Source: Nevskiales bacterium
GTDB lineage: Bacteria > Pseudomonadota > Gammaproteobacteria > Steroidobacterales > GCA-2729495
NCBI GenBank assembly: GCA_011526045.1
Contig: WYBE01000005.1
Span: 1 to 32,854 of the forward strand
Length of the DNA: 32,854 nt
Direction: 5' to 3'
Shown here: positions 7,184 through 14,596 of the stretch, piece after piece
How the letters are laid out: every line of letters begins with the position of its first letter
Numbering within the stretch: the first letter of the stretch is position 1
The notes under the pieces: model-generated
What the model was told of the DNA's origin: nothing
Seen by the model: only the letters and a program-made list of their open reading frames with translations
The model's database searches: none
Program-made: the position numbers and the translations under genes

Positions 7184-7624
7184 TCACTCGCGCAGCGGCG
7201 GCAACGGCTCGCCGCGCGGCACGAACCGCAGCGCCAGCCCGTTGTTGCAGTAGCGCTTGCCCGTCGGCGCGGGCCCGTCGTCGAACACATGGCCCTGGTG
7301 GCCGTCGCAGCGCGCGCAGTGGTATTCGGTGCGCGGCACGAGCAGGCGGAAATCGCGCCGGGTGGCGATGCGCGCGGGGTCGATGGGCCGGAAGAAGCTT
7401 GGCCAGCCCGTGCCGCTGTCGAATTTGCCACCGGATTCGAAGAGCGGCAGGTGGCAGGCGGCGCAGATGAACGTGCCGTCCTCCTTCATCGCGTTCAGCG
7501 GGCTGGACCAGGGCGGTTCGGTGCCTTCCCCGAACAACACGTCGTAGCGCCCCGGTTCCAGTAGCTCGCGCCATTCCGCTGCGGTCTTGCCGAGGGACGG
7601 ATTGCGGTGTTCGCCGTCGCTCAT
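7184..7624 (-). CDS. msrB: Peptide-methionine (R)-S-oxide reductase MsrB
   Basis: MsrB reduces the R-sulfoxide of methionine in oxidised proteins, using thioredoxin as donor. The 146-residue protein carries the zinc site as two CxxC pairs (C54/C57 in 'FICAACHLPLF' and C103/C106 in 'YHCARCDGHQGHVF'), the substrate loop 'FDSGTGWPSFFRP', and the catalytic cysteine C126 in 'GKRYCNNGLALRFVP'. The usual 'CxNS' is 'CNNG' here, a variant seen in some MsrB. There is no signal peptide, so it is cytoplasmic. Its ATG overlaps the stop of the upstream DsbA-like gene (ATGA at 7621-7624), so the two form an operon in redox repair. Confidence 0.95.
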   Translation of the reverse strand: MSDGEHRNPSLGKTAAEWRELLEPGRYDVLFGEGTEPPWSSPLNAMKEDGTFICAACHLPLFESGGKFDSGTGWPSFFRPIDPARIATRRDFRLLVPRTEYHCARCDGHQGHVFDDGPAPTGKRYCNNGLALRFVPRGEPLPPLRE

Positions 7625-8304
7625 GCCGCCGGCCCGCCCGTAGTCAATGGCTGCCGGTGCGCGTCACCGGCCGCGAGTTCGTCGAGCAGACGGATGAATT
7701 CCTCGGGCGGCTGGGCGCCGGACAACCCGTGCCGGCCGTCGATGATGAAAAACGGCACGCCGGAGACGCCGGCCTGTCGTGCCTGTTCGATGAGCGACCG
7801 CACGGTGTCCTCGTCCGTGCCATCCTGCAGGGCCTTGAGTACCTCGGCCGCATTCATGCCGACTTCGCTCGCGATGCCGGCCAGCACGTAGGGGTTGCCG
7901 ACGTCCTCGCCGCGCTCGTGGTGCGCCGCGAACAGCTTTTCCATCAGCGCGTTCTGATCGACGCCGGCCGAGCGCGAAGCCCAGTAGAGCAGCACGTGCG
8001 CGGAGAGCGTGTTCGGCGAGCGCGCACCGGGCGGGGTATCGAAGGCGATGCCGTCCGCGAGGCCGGTCTGCTTCATGCGCGCCGTGATCTGCCCGGCGCG
8101 TTCTGCGCCGAAGATGCTCGCGTAGTGTTCGCGCCGGTCTTTGCCCTCGCGCGGCATGTCGGGGGTCAGCTGGTAGGGAAACCAGCTCACCTCCACGGCG
8201 ATGCCGGGGCGCTCTGCGAGCGCTTTCTCCAGGCGGCGCTTGCCGATGTAGCACCAGGGACAGACGATGTCCGAGACGATCTGGATGGCAATCGGCCTGG
8301 TCAT
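7621..8304 (-). CDS. DsbA-family (FrnE-like) oxidoreductase
   Basis: This 227-residue cytoplasmic thioredoxin-fold protein of the DsbA/FrnE-like group has its redox motif 'CPWC' at residues 15-18 in 'QIVSDIVCPWCYIGKRRL'. The helical insertion follows ('GARSPNTLSAHVLLYWA'), and the cis-proline loop is 'GVSGVPFFIIDGRHGLSGAQ'. Such proteins act as thiol-disulfide isomerases or as 2-hydroxychromene-2-carboxylate isomerase-like enzymes. The start at 8304 (ATG with a GAGGTG ribosome-binding site) gives the family's usual N-terminus; the longer frame to 8412 adds unrelated residues. It is cotranscribed with msrB and divergent from a thioredoxin-like gene. Confidence 0.9.
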   Translation of the reverse strand: MTRPIAIQIVSDIVCPWCYIGKRRLEKALAERPGIAVEVSWFPYQLTPDMPREGKDRREHYASIFGAERAGQITARMKQTGLADGIAFDTPPGARSPNTLSAHVLLYWASRSAGVDQNALMEKLFAAHHERGEDVGNPYVLAGIASEVGMNAAEVLKALQDGTDEDTVRSLIEQARQAGVSGVPFFIIDGRHGLSGAQPPEEFIRLLDELAAGDAHRQPLTTGGPAA

Positions 8305-8403
8305 GGCGCACCTCGCAGTTGGGGCATTGAGACAGATGCTAACCGATCGGCGCGCAGTGGCGGCAACGGCATAATGCAGCGTACGGAACCATAAGGAGCA
8401 GCA

Positions 8404-8958
8404 GTGGCACAAACCGCATCGACCATGGCGGCGCTCGGATCCGCCGCACCCGATTTCTCACTGCCGGGCACCGAGGGGCGCATCGTGCAGCGGGACGATT
8501 TCGCCGCGTCGCCGGCGCTGCTGGTGGCGTTCTGGTGCAACCATTGCCCGTTCGTGAAGCACGTAGAGGACGCCTTCGTGCGTTTCGCGCGGGAGTATCA
8601 GCCGCAGGGACTCGCGATCGTCGCGATCAGTGCCAACGACCCGGTGGCCTATCCGGAGGACTCACCGGCGAAGATGCGCGAGACCGCACAGCGCTGCGGC
8701 TACGGCTTCCCGTACCTCTTCGACGAGAGCCAGGCGGTGGCGCGTGCGTACCAGGCCGCCTGCACGCCCGATTTTTTCCTGTACGACGCCGGGCGCCGAC
8801 TCGCCTATCGCGGGCAGTTCGACGGCAGCCGGCCCGGCAACACGGTGCCGGTGACGGGTGCCGACCTGCGCGCGGCAGTCGCTGCAGTTCTTGCCGGCCG
8901 CCCTGCACCGTCCGGGCAGAAGCCGAGCCTCGGCTGCAATATCAAGTGGCGGCTGTAG
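8404..8958 (+). CDS. Thioredoxin-like (AhpC/TSA-Redoxin) protein
   Basis: This 184-residue cytoplasmic protein of the redoxin/thioredoxin-like group has 'LGSAAPDFSLPGTEGR', then the redox motif 'AFWCNHCPFVKHVE' (C45, C48), 'LAIVAISANDPVAYPEDS' and 'ACTPDFFLYDAGRRLAYRGQFD'. These are hallmarks of the thioredoxin-family proteins with WCxxCP found beside redox repair genes. Translation starts at the GTG at 8404, preceded by AAGGAG (8393-8398), and a CATAAT -10-like box lies at 8370-8375. The neighbours (MsrB, DsbA-like) suggest a role in thiol redox balance. The partner is unknown. Confidence 0.85.
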   Translation: MAQTASTMAALGSAAPDFSLPGTEGRIVQRDDFAASPALLVAFWCNHCPFVKHVEDAFVRFAREYQPQGLAIVAISANDPVAYPEDSPAKMRETAQRCGYGFPYLFDESQAVARAYQAACTPDFFLYDAGRRLAYRGQFDGSRPGNTVPVTGADLRAAVAAVLAGRPAPSGQKPSLGCNIKWRL

Positions 8959-8980
8959 GCGGGAAGACAGACCGACACAC

Positions 8981-8986
8981 TAGAAT
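8981..8986 (+). promoter_or_regulatory. -10 box of the rhomboid gene, leaderless geometry
   Basis: TAGAAT is followed by six bases and then the ATG at 8993, so transcription would begin on the start codon. No Shine-Dalgarno precedes the ATG. The -35 region is not obvious. Confidence 0.4.
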
Positions 8987-8992
8987 GCCGCC

Positions 8993-9763
8993 ATGTTCCC
9001 GATCCGCGACGACAACCCGCACTTCCTCACGCCCTACGTCACTTACGCCATCGTCGGCCTGAACGTCGCGGCCTGGGTGCTGCTGCAGGGACTCGGCACG
9101 GAGCCGGCGCTGTCACGCTCCGTGTGCACCCTCGGGCTCGTGCCCGGTGAGTTGCTGCAGTCGGTCGCAGCCGGCACCCGGGTGCAGATCGGGCCCGAAA
9201 CCTACTGCGTCGTGACCGACTCGGCGAGCTGGCTGTCCGTCGTTACGCACATGTTCCTGCACGGCGGCTGGATGCACATCATCGGCAACATGTGGTTCAT
9301 GTGGATCTTCGGCAACAACGTCGAGGACTCGATGGGCCACGCACGCTTTGCGGTGTTCTACCTGCTGTGCGGACTCGCGGCGGCCGGGATCCAGGTGGTG
9401 TCGAACCCGGCATCGGCGATTCCCATGGTGGGGGCCTCTGGGGCGATCGGTGGTGTCATGGGCGCCTATGTGCTGCTCTACCCGCGGGTGAGCGTGCACA
9501 TGCTGCTGATACTCGGGTTCTATGTGACCACGGTTGCCATCCCGGCAATCTGGATGCTCGGTTACTGGTTCCTGGTGCAGGTCATCGGTGGCCTCGGTTC
9601 GCTCGGCAGCGGACGCGGTGGCGTCGCATTCTGGGCGCACATAGGCGGGTTCGTCGCCGGCGCGCTGCTGGCGCTGGTTTTCCGCAACCCGGTGCTGCTC
9701 GCGCGCCACCCGTATCACGGCTGGCAGCAGCGCGCCGGTACCGCCTATCGTCGGGTTCGCTAG
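8993..9763 (+). CDS. Rhomboid intramembrane serine protease
   Basis: This 256-residue inner-membrane protease cleaves transmembrane helices of its substrates near the membrane. Visible signatures: 'THMFLHGGWMHIIGNMWFMWIFG' (H91-type and H95, N99 oxyanion region), the catalytic serine in 'VGASGAIGGVMGAY' (S149) and the catalytic histidine in 'FWAHIGGFVAGA' (H216). Six hydrophobic segments are seen and the loop 'SVCTLGLVPGELL' is typical of proteobacterial rhomboids. The length is normal. It stands alone between the thioredoxin-like gene and the convergent ATPase gene. The substrate is unknown. Confidence 0.93.
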   Translation: MFPIRDDNPHFLTPYVTYAIVGLNVAAWVLLQGLGTEPALSRSVCTLGLVPGELLQSVAAGTRVQIGPETYCVVTDSASWLSVVTHMFLHGGWMHIIGNMWFMWIFGNNVEDSMGHARFAVFYLLCGLAAAGIQVVSNPASAIPMVGASGAIGGVMGAYVLLYPRVSVHMLLILGFYVTTVAIPAIWMLGYWFLVQVIGGLGSLGSGRGGVAFWAHIGGFVAGALLALVFRNPVLLARHPYHGWQQRAGTAYRRVR

Positions 9764-9836
9764 AAGCCGTCAGGCTGTTCTTGGGTTCATCGCCGCCAGC
9801 GCGCCCTGGGGACACGATCAGCGCATCACACACCGC

Positions 9837-12653
9837 TTACCGCTCGCGCAGCACCCGCATGCCGTTCAGCGTCACCAGCATGGTGGCGCCCACGTCGGCG
9901 AGCACCGCCATCCACAGCGTTGCGATGCCCGGAATGGCGAGCGCGAGGAAGGCGAGTTTCAGCCCCAGGCTCAACGCGATGTTCTGCTTGACCAGGGTCC
10001 GCGACTTGCGCGCCAGGCGCAATGCCATGGGCACGTGGGAGATATCGTCCTGCATCAGCACCACGTCGGCGGTCTCCATCGCCTGTGCAGTGCCGGCCCC
10101 CATGGCGATGCCGACGTCGGCGCGGGCGAGCGCCGGCGCGTCGTTGATGCCGTCTCCCACCATCGCAACGACGCCGTAGCGCTCGCGCAGTGCCTCGATC
10201 GCCTGCAGCTTCTGCTCGGGCAGCAGCCCGGCGCGCACATCGTCGATGTAGCCAACGCGCTCGGCAACGCGTGCGGCCGCCTGCGGGTTGTCGCCGGTCA
10301 GCATGACGGCAGCGACCGGCTGGTCGCTGTCGCGCAACTCCTGCAATGCGAGGCGGCTGGCCTCGCGGATCTCGTCCTGCACGCCGATGAAGCCGATGAC
10401 GTCGTCGTTGCGGGCAACGTACATCACGGTGTTGCCGGCGGTACGCGCATTCTCGGCCTGGCAGGAGAGGTGCCCGAAGCCATTGCCGGCCGCGCCGACC
10501 AGCGCGTCGCTGCCGACCGCGATCGTCATGCCGTTGCCGAGCTCGCCGGAGATGCCGCGGCCGGCGTGCGCCGTGACCGCACCGCTGGTCTGGTAGCGGT
10601 GCTGGACCTGCCGCTGCGTGGCTTCCGCGATGATCGCGTGGGCCACCGGGTGCTCGGAGGCGCGCTCGACGGAAGCGGCGAGTGCCACCAGGTCTTCGCA
10701 ACTCGCGCAGTCGTCGTGGGTGGCTTCTTCGTGCGCGCAGTCGCGACCGGCCATGGCCGTCACCTGGGGGCGTCCGTGCGTCAGGGTGCCGGTCTTGTCG
10801 AACGCCACCGCCCGCACGTCGGCAAGACGGTCGAGCTGCGCGCCGCCTTTCACCAGCACACCGAGATTCGCGAGCCGCGTGAGCCCGCTCACCACGGTCA
10901 CCGGGATGCTGATTACCAGCGCGCAGGGGCAGGCAATGATGAGCAGTGCAAGGCCGCGGTACAGCCAGCCGAACGTACCGTCGGCGGTCTGGAGCAGCGG
11001 TTGGCCGAAGGCGAGCACCGGCACCGCCACCACCAGCGCGGCGAGCAGCACCACCGCAGGGGTGTAGTAACGCGCGAAGCGGTCGATGAAACGCTCGGCA
11101 GGGCTGCGCTGGGACTGAGCCTGTTCGACCAGTCGCGCGATACGCGCGATGGTGGCATCCCCCGCCGGCCGGGTGACGCGGACCTCGATCGCGCCTTCGC
11201 CGTTGACGGTGCCGGCCATGACTTCATCACCGACATCGCGCGGCACCGGTACGCTTTCCCCGGTTACGGCTGCCTGGTTGACCGACGACTGGCCGCGCGT
11301 GATCTCGCCATCGACCGGAATGCGCTGGCCCGGGCGGACCAGCACCGTGTCGCCGACCGCGACCTCGGCCACCGGCAGGATCACCTGGTGAATGTGTACG
11401 TCCTCGTGCTCCCGGAGTGCAGCAGTCGCGGCTTGCGCCGCTCCTGCATCCCTGTGTTCAGGCGTGGGCTGGTCCTGCAGGAGCGGCGCAAGCCGCGACT
11501 CATGCCCGTGTTCGTGCTGCGCGTGATCGTGTCCGCAGCCGTCGCGCCCGTCGTGACCGTTATGCTCATGACCATGATCGTCGTGATGCTCATGGTGTCC
11601 GTGATCATGCGCCGCATGGTCGTGATCCCGATGATGCTCATGAGCGTGCTTGGCATGATCGTGGCCGTGCCCGGCATGATCGCCGTGGTCGTGATCGTGC
11701 CCGCAACCGGCGTGTGCCTCGGGGGTGGCGATGGAGGCCGGGGCATGGCCGTGCTTGTGTGCAGGACCATGTTCATGGCCGTGCCCGGCGTGATCGTCAT
11801 GGTCGTGGTGAGCATGGCCATGCGAGGTATGGCCATGCCCGGCGCAGTCGTGATCGTCGTGATCGTCGTGATCGTGGGCGGCATGTGCGTGGGTGCCGTG
11901 GTCGTGACCTTCGTGGTCGCAACCAGCCTGTTCGTCGTGGGCATGATCGGCGTGCTCGCCGTGACCGCCGCGGTGCTCGCGCAGCACGGTGGCTTCCTGC
12001 GGTTGCAGCGAGATGAGGCTGCGCAGCGAGCCGCGGGCACGCTCCGCGCTGTAGGCTTCGAGCGCCTCGCCGAGCGTGAAGAGCAGGATCACCGTCGCTG
12101 CTTCGCCGAACTCCCCGATGCCGAGCGCGCCGGCAGAGGCGACCGCCATCAGCAGGTCGATGGTCACGCGGCGGGCGAAGATCAGCGCCCGCATACCCTT
12201 GAGGAACACCGGTGTGCCGGCCACGATCACCGCGACGCTGAAGAGCAGGTCGAGCGGGGCCACACCGGCGATTTCCGGTGCGCCGGCGAGCAGCGGGATG
12301 CCCGCGAGCACGGCGATGGCAATGACGAGTGCCACGCGCAGCTGCCGCTGCTGCCAGAGAAAACGCAAGAACCCGGCGGCACCGTGCGCCTCGCCCGGGC
12401 TGGACGCCGGCTGCGGCGCGTCGGAAGCGATGCGGTAGCCGAGCTCCTTCAACCGCTGCTCGATGCTCGCGAGCGTCGGGCTGCCGGTGAGCTCCATGGA
12501 CTCCGTGGTGAAACTTACGGTCACTGCGTCGACACCCGGCAGTTGCCGCATGCTGTTCTCGATCGTCATCGCACAGCTGCCGCAGTCCATGCCCGCGATC
12601 TTCACGCGCAGCGGGTTCACGGCGGCAGGGGTGGCGGAAATGGCCTGGCTCAT
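9837..12653 (-). CDS. zntA: Zn/Cd/Pb-type P1B ATPase with His-rich actuator insertion
   Basis: This 938-residue metal-exporting ATPase has an N-terminal HMA domain with GMDCGSC (C24, C27), the CPC motif in helix 6 (575-577), phosphorylation site DKTGT (D619), SEHP (666-669), TGES (464-467) and a GDGIND hinge. K899 in helix 7 and D920 in helix 8 mark the P1B-2 (ZntA/CadA) class. Two things are unusual. A His/Asp/Gly-rich stretch of about 160 residues (227-386, more than 50 His) is inserted at the start of the actuator domain, between 'QPQEATVLRE' and 'ILPVAEVAVGDTVLVRPG'. It is followed by residues 386-411, encoded by a REP hairpin. The N-domain also has an extra Cys/His patch (C639, H641, H646, C649, C652). 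The promoter carries a MerR-type operator, and the gene is divergent from an ABC exporter. Confidence 0.93.
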   Translation of the reverse strand: MSQAISATPAAVNPLRVKIAGMDCGSCAMTIENSMRQLPGVDAVTVSFTTESMELTGSPTLASIEQRLKELGYRIASDAPQPASSPGEAHGAAGFLRFLWQQRQLRVALVIAIAVLAGIPLLAGAPEIAGVAPLDLLFSVAVIVAGTPVFLKGMRALIFARRVTIDLLMAVASAGALGIGEFGEAATVILLFTLGEALEAYSAERARGSLRSLISLQPQEATVLREHRGGHGEHADHAHDEQAGCDHEGHDHGTHAHAAHDHDDHDDHDCAGHGHTSHGHAHHDHDDHAGHGHEHGPAHKHGHAPASIATPEAHAGCGHDHDHGDHAGHGHDHAKHAHEHHRDHDHAAHDHGHHEHHDDHGHEHNGHDGRDGCGHDHAQHEHGHESRLAPLLQDQPTPEHRDAGAAQAATAALREHEDVHIHQVILPVAEVAVGDTVLVRPGQRIPVDGEITRGQSSVNQAAVTGESVPVPRDVGDEVMAGTVNGEGAIEVRVTRPAGDATIARIARLVEQAQSQRSPAERFIDRFARYYTPAVVLLAALVVAVPVLAFGQPLLQTADGTFGWLYRGLALLIIACPCALVISIPVTVVSGLTRLANLGVLVKGGAQLDRLADVRAVAFDKTGTLTHGRPQVTAMAGRDCAHEEATHDDCASCEDLVALAASVERASEHPVAHAIIAEATQRQVQHRYQTSGAVTAHAGRGISGELGNGMTIAVGSDALVGAAGNGFGHLSCQAENARTAGNTVMYVARNDDVIGFIGVQDEIREASRLALQELRDSDQPVAAVMLTGDNPQAAARVAERVGYIDDVRAGLLPEQKLQAIEALRERYGVVAMVGDGINDAPALARADVGIAMGAGTAQAMETADVVLMQDDISHVPMALRLARKSRTLVKQNIALSLGLKLAFLALAIPGIATLWMAVLADVGATMLVTLNGMRVLRER
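11425..11499. repeat. REP hairpin inserted in the ATPase coding sequence
   Basis: Two 24-bp arms (11425-11448 and 11476-11499) form a perfect inverted repeat around a 27-bp loop. Each arm has the same core (GGAGCGGCGCAAGCC) as the repeats at 21-43 and 151-173. The element is 75 bp, a multiple of three, so the reading frame continues. It encodes SRLAPLLQ and GAAQAATA-like peptides at residues about 385-411, between the His-rich insertion and the actuator core. Confidence 0.9.
11499..11975 (-). repeat. Degenerate His/Asp/Gly-coding repeat tract
   Basis: This segment codes for residues 227-386 of the ATPase and consists of loosely repeated His-Asp, Gly-His and His-Ala units, with DNA rich in CAT/CAC on the coding strand. 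It has few hydrophobic residues and four Cys. The low complexity points to repeat expansion, and the composition suits binding of Zn or similar cations. Confidence 0.85.
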
Positions 12654-12697
12654 TGCACTGCATCCACGGCCGGTCCGACGGGACCGGGACGGCTGGC

Positions 12698-12729
12698 ATC
12701 ATCCACCTTGAACTCAGCTTCAAGGTCAA
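12698..12729 (-). promoter_or_regulatory. MerR-type promoter and operator of the ATPase gene
   Basis: On the minus strand TTGACC (12724-12729) and GATGAT (12698-12703) are separated by 20 bp, the over-long spacing of MerR-activated promoters. The perfect dyad ACCTTGAA-N6-TTCAAGGT (12705-12726) fills the spacer. Transcription would begin near 12691, leaving a leader of about 38 nt to the ATG at 12653. Confidence 0.8.
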
Positions 12730-12743
12730 GCAGGGTCCGGCTA

Positions 12744-12775
12744 TTGACCTTGAACCCTGCTTCAGGGTTTATGGT
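12744..12775 (+). promoter_or_regulatory. MerR-type promoter and operator of the ABC exporter
   Basis: TTGACC (12744-12749) and TATGGT (12770-12775) are separated by 20 bp. The dyad ACCTTGAA-N6-TTCAGGGT (12747-12768, one mismatch) fills the spacer. Transcription would start near 12782, with a leader of about 35 nt and a GGGAG ribosome-binding site (12805-12809). It is back to back with the matching site for the ATPase. Confidence 0.8.
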
Positions 12776-12816
12776 GCCGATCGGAGGCCGGAGACCCCGG
12801 CCGTGGGAGCGATGTC

Positions 12817-14583
12817 ATGCTGGGTGTTGACGACAGGCTGATCACGCCGACGACCATGAAATGGGTCAAGGTGGGCCTCATTGCGGGACTGGCGTCCATT
12901 CCCACCACGATTCTTCTTTACTGGGTGCTCGGCCTGGCCGTCGATGCTGCCGTCGAGGGCAGCAACCTGTTGCGCCAGTGGTTCTGGATCCTCACCGGTC
13001 TCGTGGTCCTGAAGGCAGCGCTCGCGTGGGTGTTCCGCACCGGGCAGTTTCGCGCCTCCGCGGAGGCCAAGATCAACGTGCGCGACCGGATCTACCAGCA
13101 GGTCGTGCGCCTCGGTCCCGGAATCCTCGGCAAGCGGCGGACCGGCGAGATCGCCAACACGGCCACCGAGGGCGTCGAGTACCTCGATTACTACTTCAGC
13201 GTGTATTTCGTGCAGGTCTGGGTGGCGATCGCGATCCCGATCTTCCTCTGCGCGGCGATCTTCTGGATCGACTGGGTGGTGGGCCTGTGGATGCTGGCGG
13301 GCGTGCCGCTGACGCCGCTGTTCGTCGGCTCTTCCGCACGCGGGTTCCGCCGCATCAGCAAGCAGAACGAAGCGGTGAAGAACCGCAACAGCGCGCAGTA
13401 CCTCGATTCGATCCAGGGCATGACGACGCTGAAGATGTTCAACGAGGCCGTACGCCGCGGCCGAGAAATGGAGGAGGGCAACGAGCAGCAGCGGCGCACG
13501 ACGATGAAGCTCCTGCTGGTCGCGCAGAGCCAGTTCGTCTTTCTCGAGCTCGGCTTCGCGTTGTTCTCCACCGCCGTGGCGATGGGCGTCGCCCTGTACC
13601 GCTACAGCGGTGGCTTCATGACGCCGGGCGAGGCAGTGGCGGTTGTGCTGCTCAGCCTGGAGTTCAGCCGCACGCTGCTCCTGATCGGCGAGTTCTTCTT
13701 CGCCGGTGCCATGGGCCGCGAGGTAGCCGCCGAGGTGATCAAGTTCCTCGACGAGAAGGCGCCGATCACCAGTTCCGCCAGCGCGCACGCGGGCAGGACC
13801 ACCGGCAAAGCCGTCCGCATCGAGCTTCGCAACGTGAACTTCACCTATCCGGGCGCCGATCGGCCGGCCATCGAGAACCTCAGCATGACGCTCGAGCCGA
13901 ACGAGACGGTGGCGCTGATTGGACGCAGCGGTTCGGGCAAGACTACGGTCACCAACCTGCTCCTGCGCACGCTGGAGCCGCAGTCCGGCGAGATCCTGTT
14001 CGACGGCGTGCCCGAAAAAGAGCTGACGCTGGAGTGGATACGCGAGCAGATTGCGCTCGTGCCGCAGGATCCGTTCCTGTTCTTCGGCACGATCGCGGAC
14101 AACCTGCGCATGGCCAAGCCCGACGCGACCGAGGCGGAACTGGTCGCGGCCACCACGGCGGCGGAACTCTACGACTTCATCCGGTCCACGCCGGACGGGT
14201 TCCAGACCCAGGTCGGCGACCAGGGCATGGCGCTCTCCGGCGGGCAGGCCCAGCGGCTCGCGATTGCCCGCGCGCTGCTGAAGAACGCCCCGATCGTGAT
14301 CCTCGACGAACCGACATCGCAGATCGACGTCGAGACGGAGACCCTGCTGAACAAGGCACTGGCGCGGCTGACCGCGAACAAGACGGTGCTGCTCATCGCC
14401 CATCGCCTGAGCACGATCGAGCAGGCCGACCGGATCATCGTCATGGAGGGTGGGCGGCTGGCCGAGAGCGGCACCCGCGCCGAATTGCTCGCGCGCGGCG
14501 GCATCTACGCGGGTATGGTCCGCACCAAGCGCGAGATGGAGTCGCGGCCGATGCAGACCAAGCCGGCTGCCGGCATCGCCTGA
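12817..14583 (+). CDS. CydD-like half of a heterodimeric ABC exporter
   Basis: This 588-residue protein has a six-helix exporter domain (about 1-300) fused to an ABC ATPase (about 330-588). Within the membrane domain 'GVEYLDYYFSVYFVQVW', 'VPLTPLFVGSSARGFRRIS' and 'YLDSIQGMTTLKMFNEA' line up with E. coli CydD, which with CydC exports glutathione and cysteine. Walker A is GRSGSGKTT (from 369), Q-loop VPQDPFLFF, signature LSGGQAQR (from 473), Walker B ILDEPTSQID with the catalytic Glu. The ATP site looks competent. The ATG at 12817 has a good GGGAG; the ATG at 12856 is an alternative. The stop lies 13 bp before the next ABC gene. No cytochrome bd genes are near, and its promoter has a MerR operator, so metal- or thiol-linked export is likelier than cytochrome bd assembly. 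Confidence 0.85.
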   Translation: MLGVDDRLITPTTMKWVKVGLIAGLASIPTTILLYWVLGLAVDAAVEGSNLLRQWFWILTGLVVLKAALAWVFRTGQFRASAEAKINVRDRIYQQVVRLGPGILGKRRTGEIANTATEGVEYLDYYFSVYFVQVWVAIAIPIFLCAAIFWIDWVVGLWMLAGVPLTPLFVGSSARGFRRISKQNEAVKNRNSAQYLDSIQGMTTLKMFNEAVRRGREMEEGNEQQRRTTMKLLLVAQSQFVFLELGFALFSTAVAMGVALYRYSGGFMTPGEAVAVVLLSLEFSRTLLLIGEFFFAGAMGREVAAEVIKFLDEKAPITSSASAHAGRTTGKAVRIELRNVNFTYPGADRPAIENLSMTLEPNETVALIGRSGSGKTTVTNLLLRTLEPQSGEILFDGVPEKELTLEWIREQIALVPQDPFLFFGTIADNLRMAKPDATEAELVAATTAAELYDFIRSTPDGFQTQVGDQGMALSGGQAQRLAIARALLKNAPIVILDEPTSQIDVETETLLNKALARLTANKTVLLIAHRLSTIEQADRIIVMEGGRLAESGTRAELLARGGIYAGMVRTKREMESRPMQTKPAAGIA

Positions 14584-14596
14584 GGGAGACGAATCG

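Noticed and set aside
10035..12830. A 931-codon open frame antisense to the P-type ATPase
   Set aside because: It is a by-product of very high GC and the codon pattern of the true gene. The opposite strand carries all P-type ATPase motifs, and this frame shows no domain.
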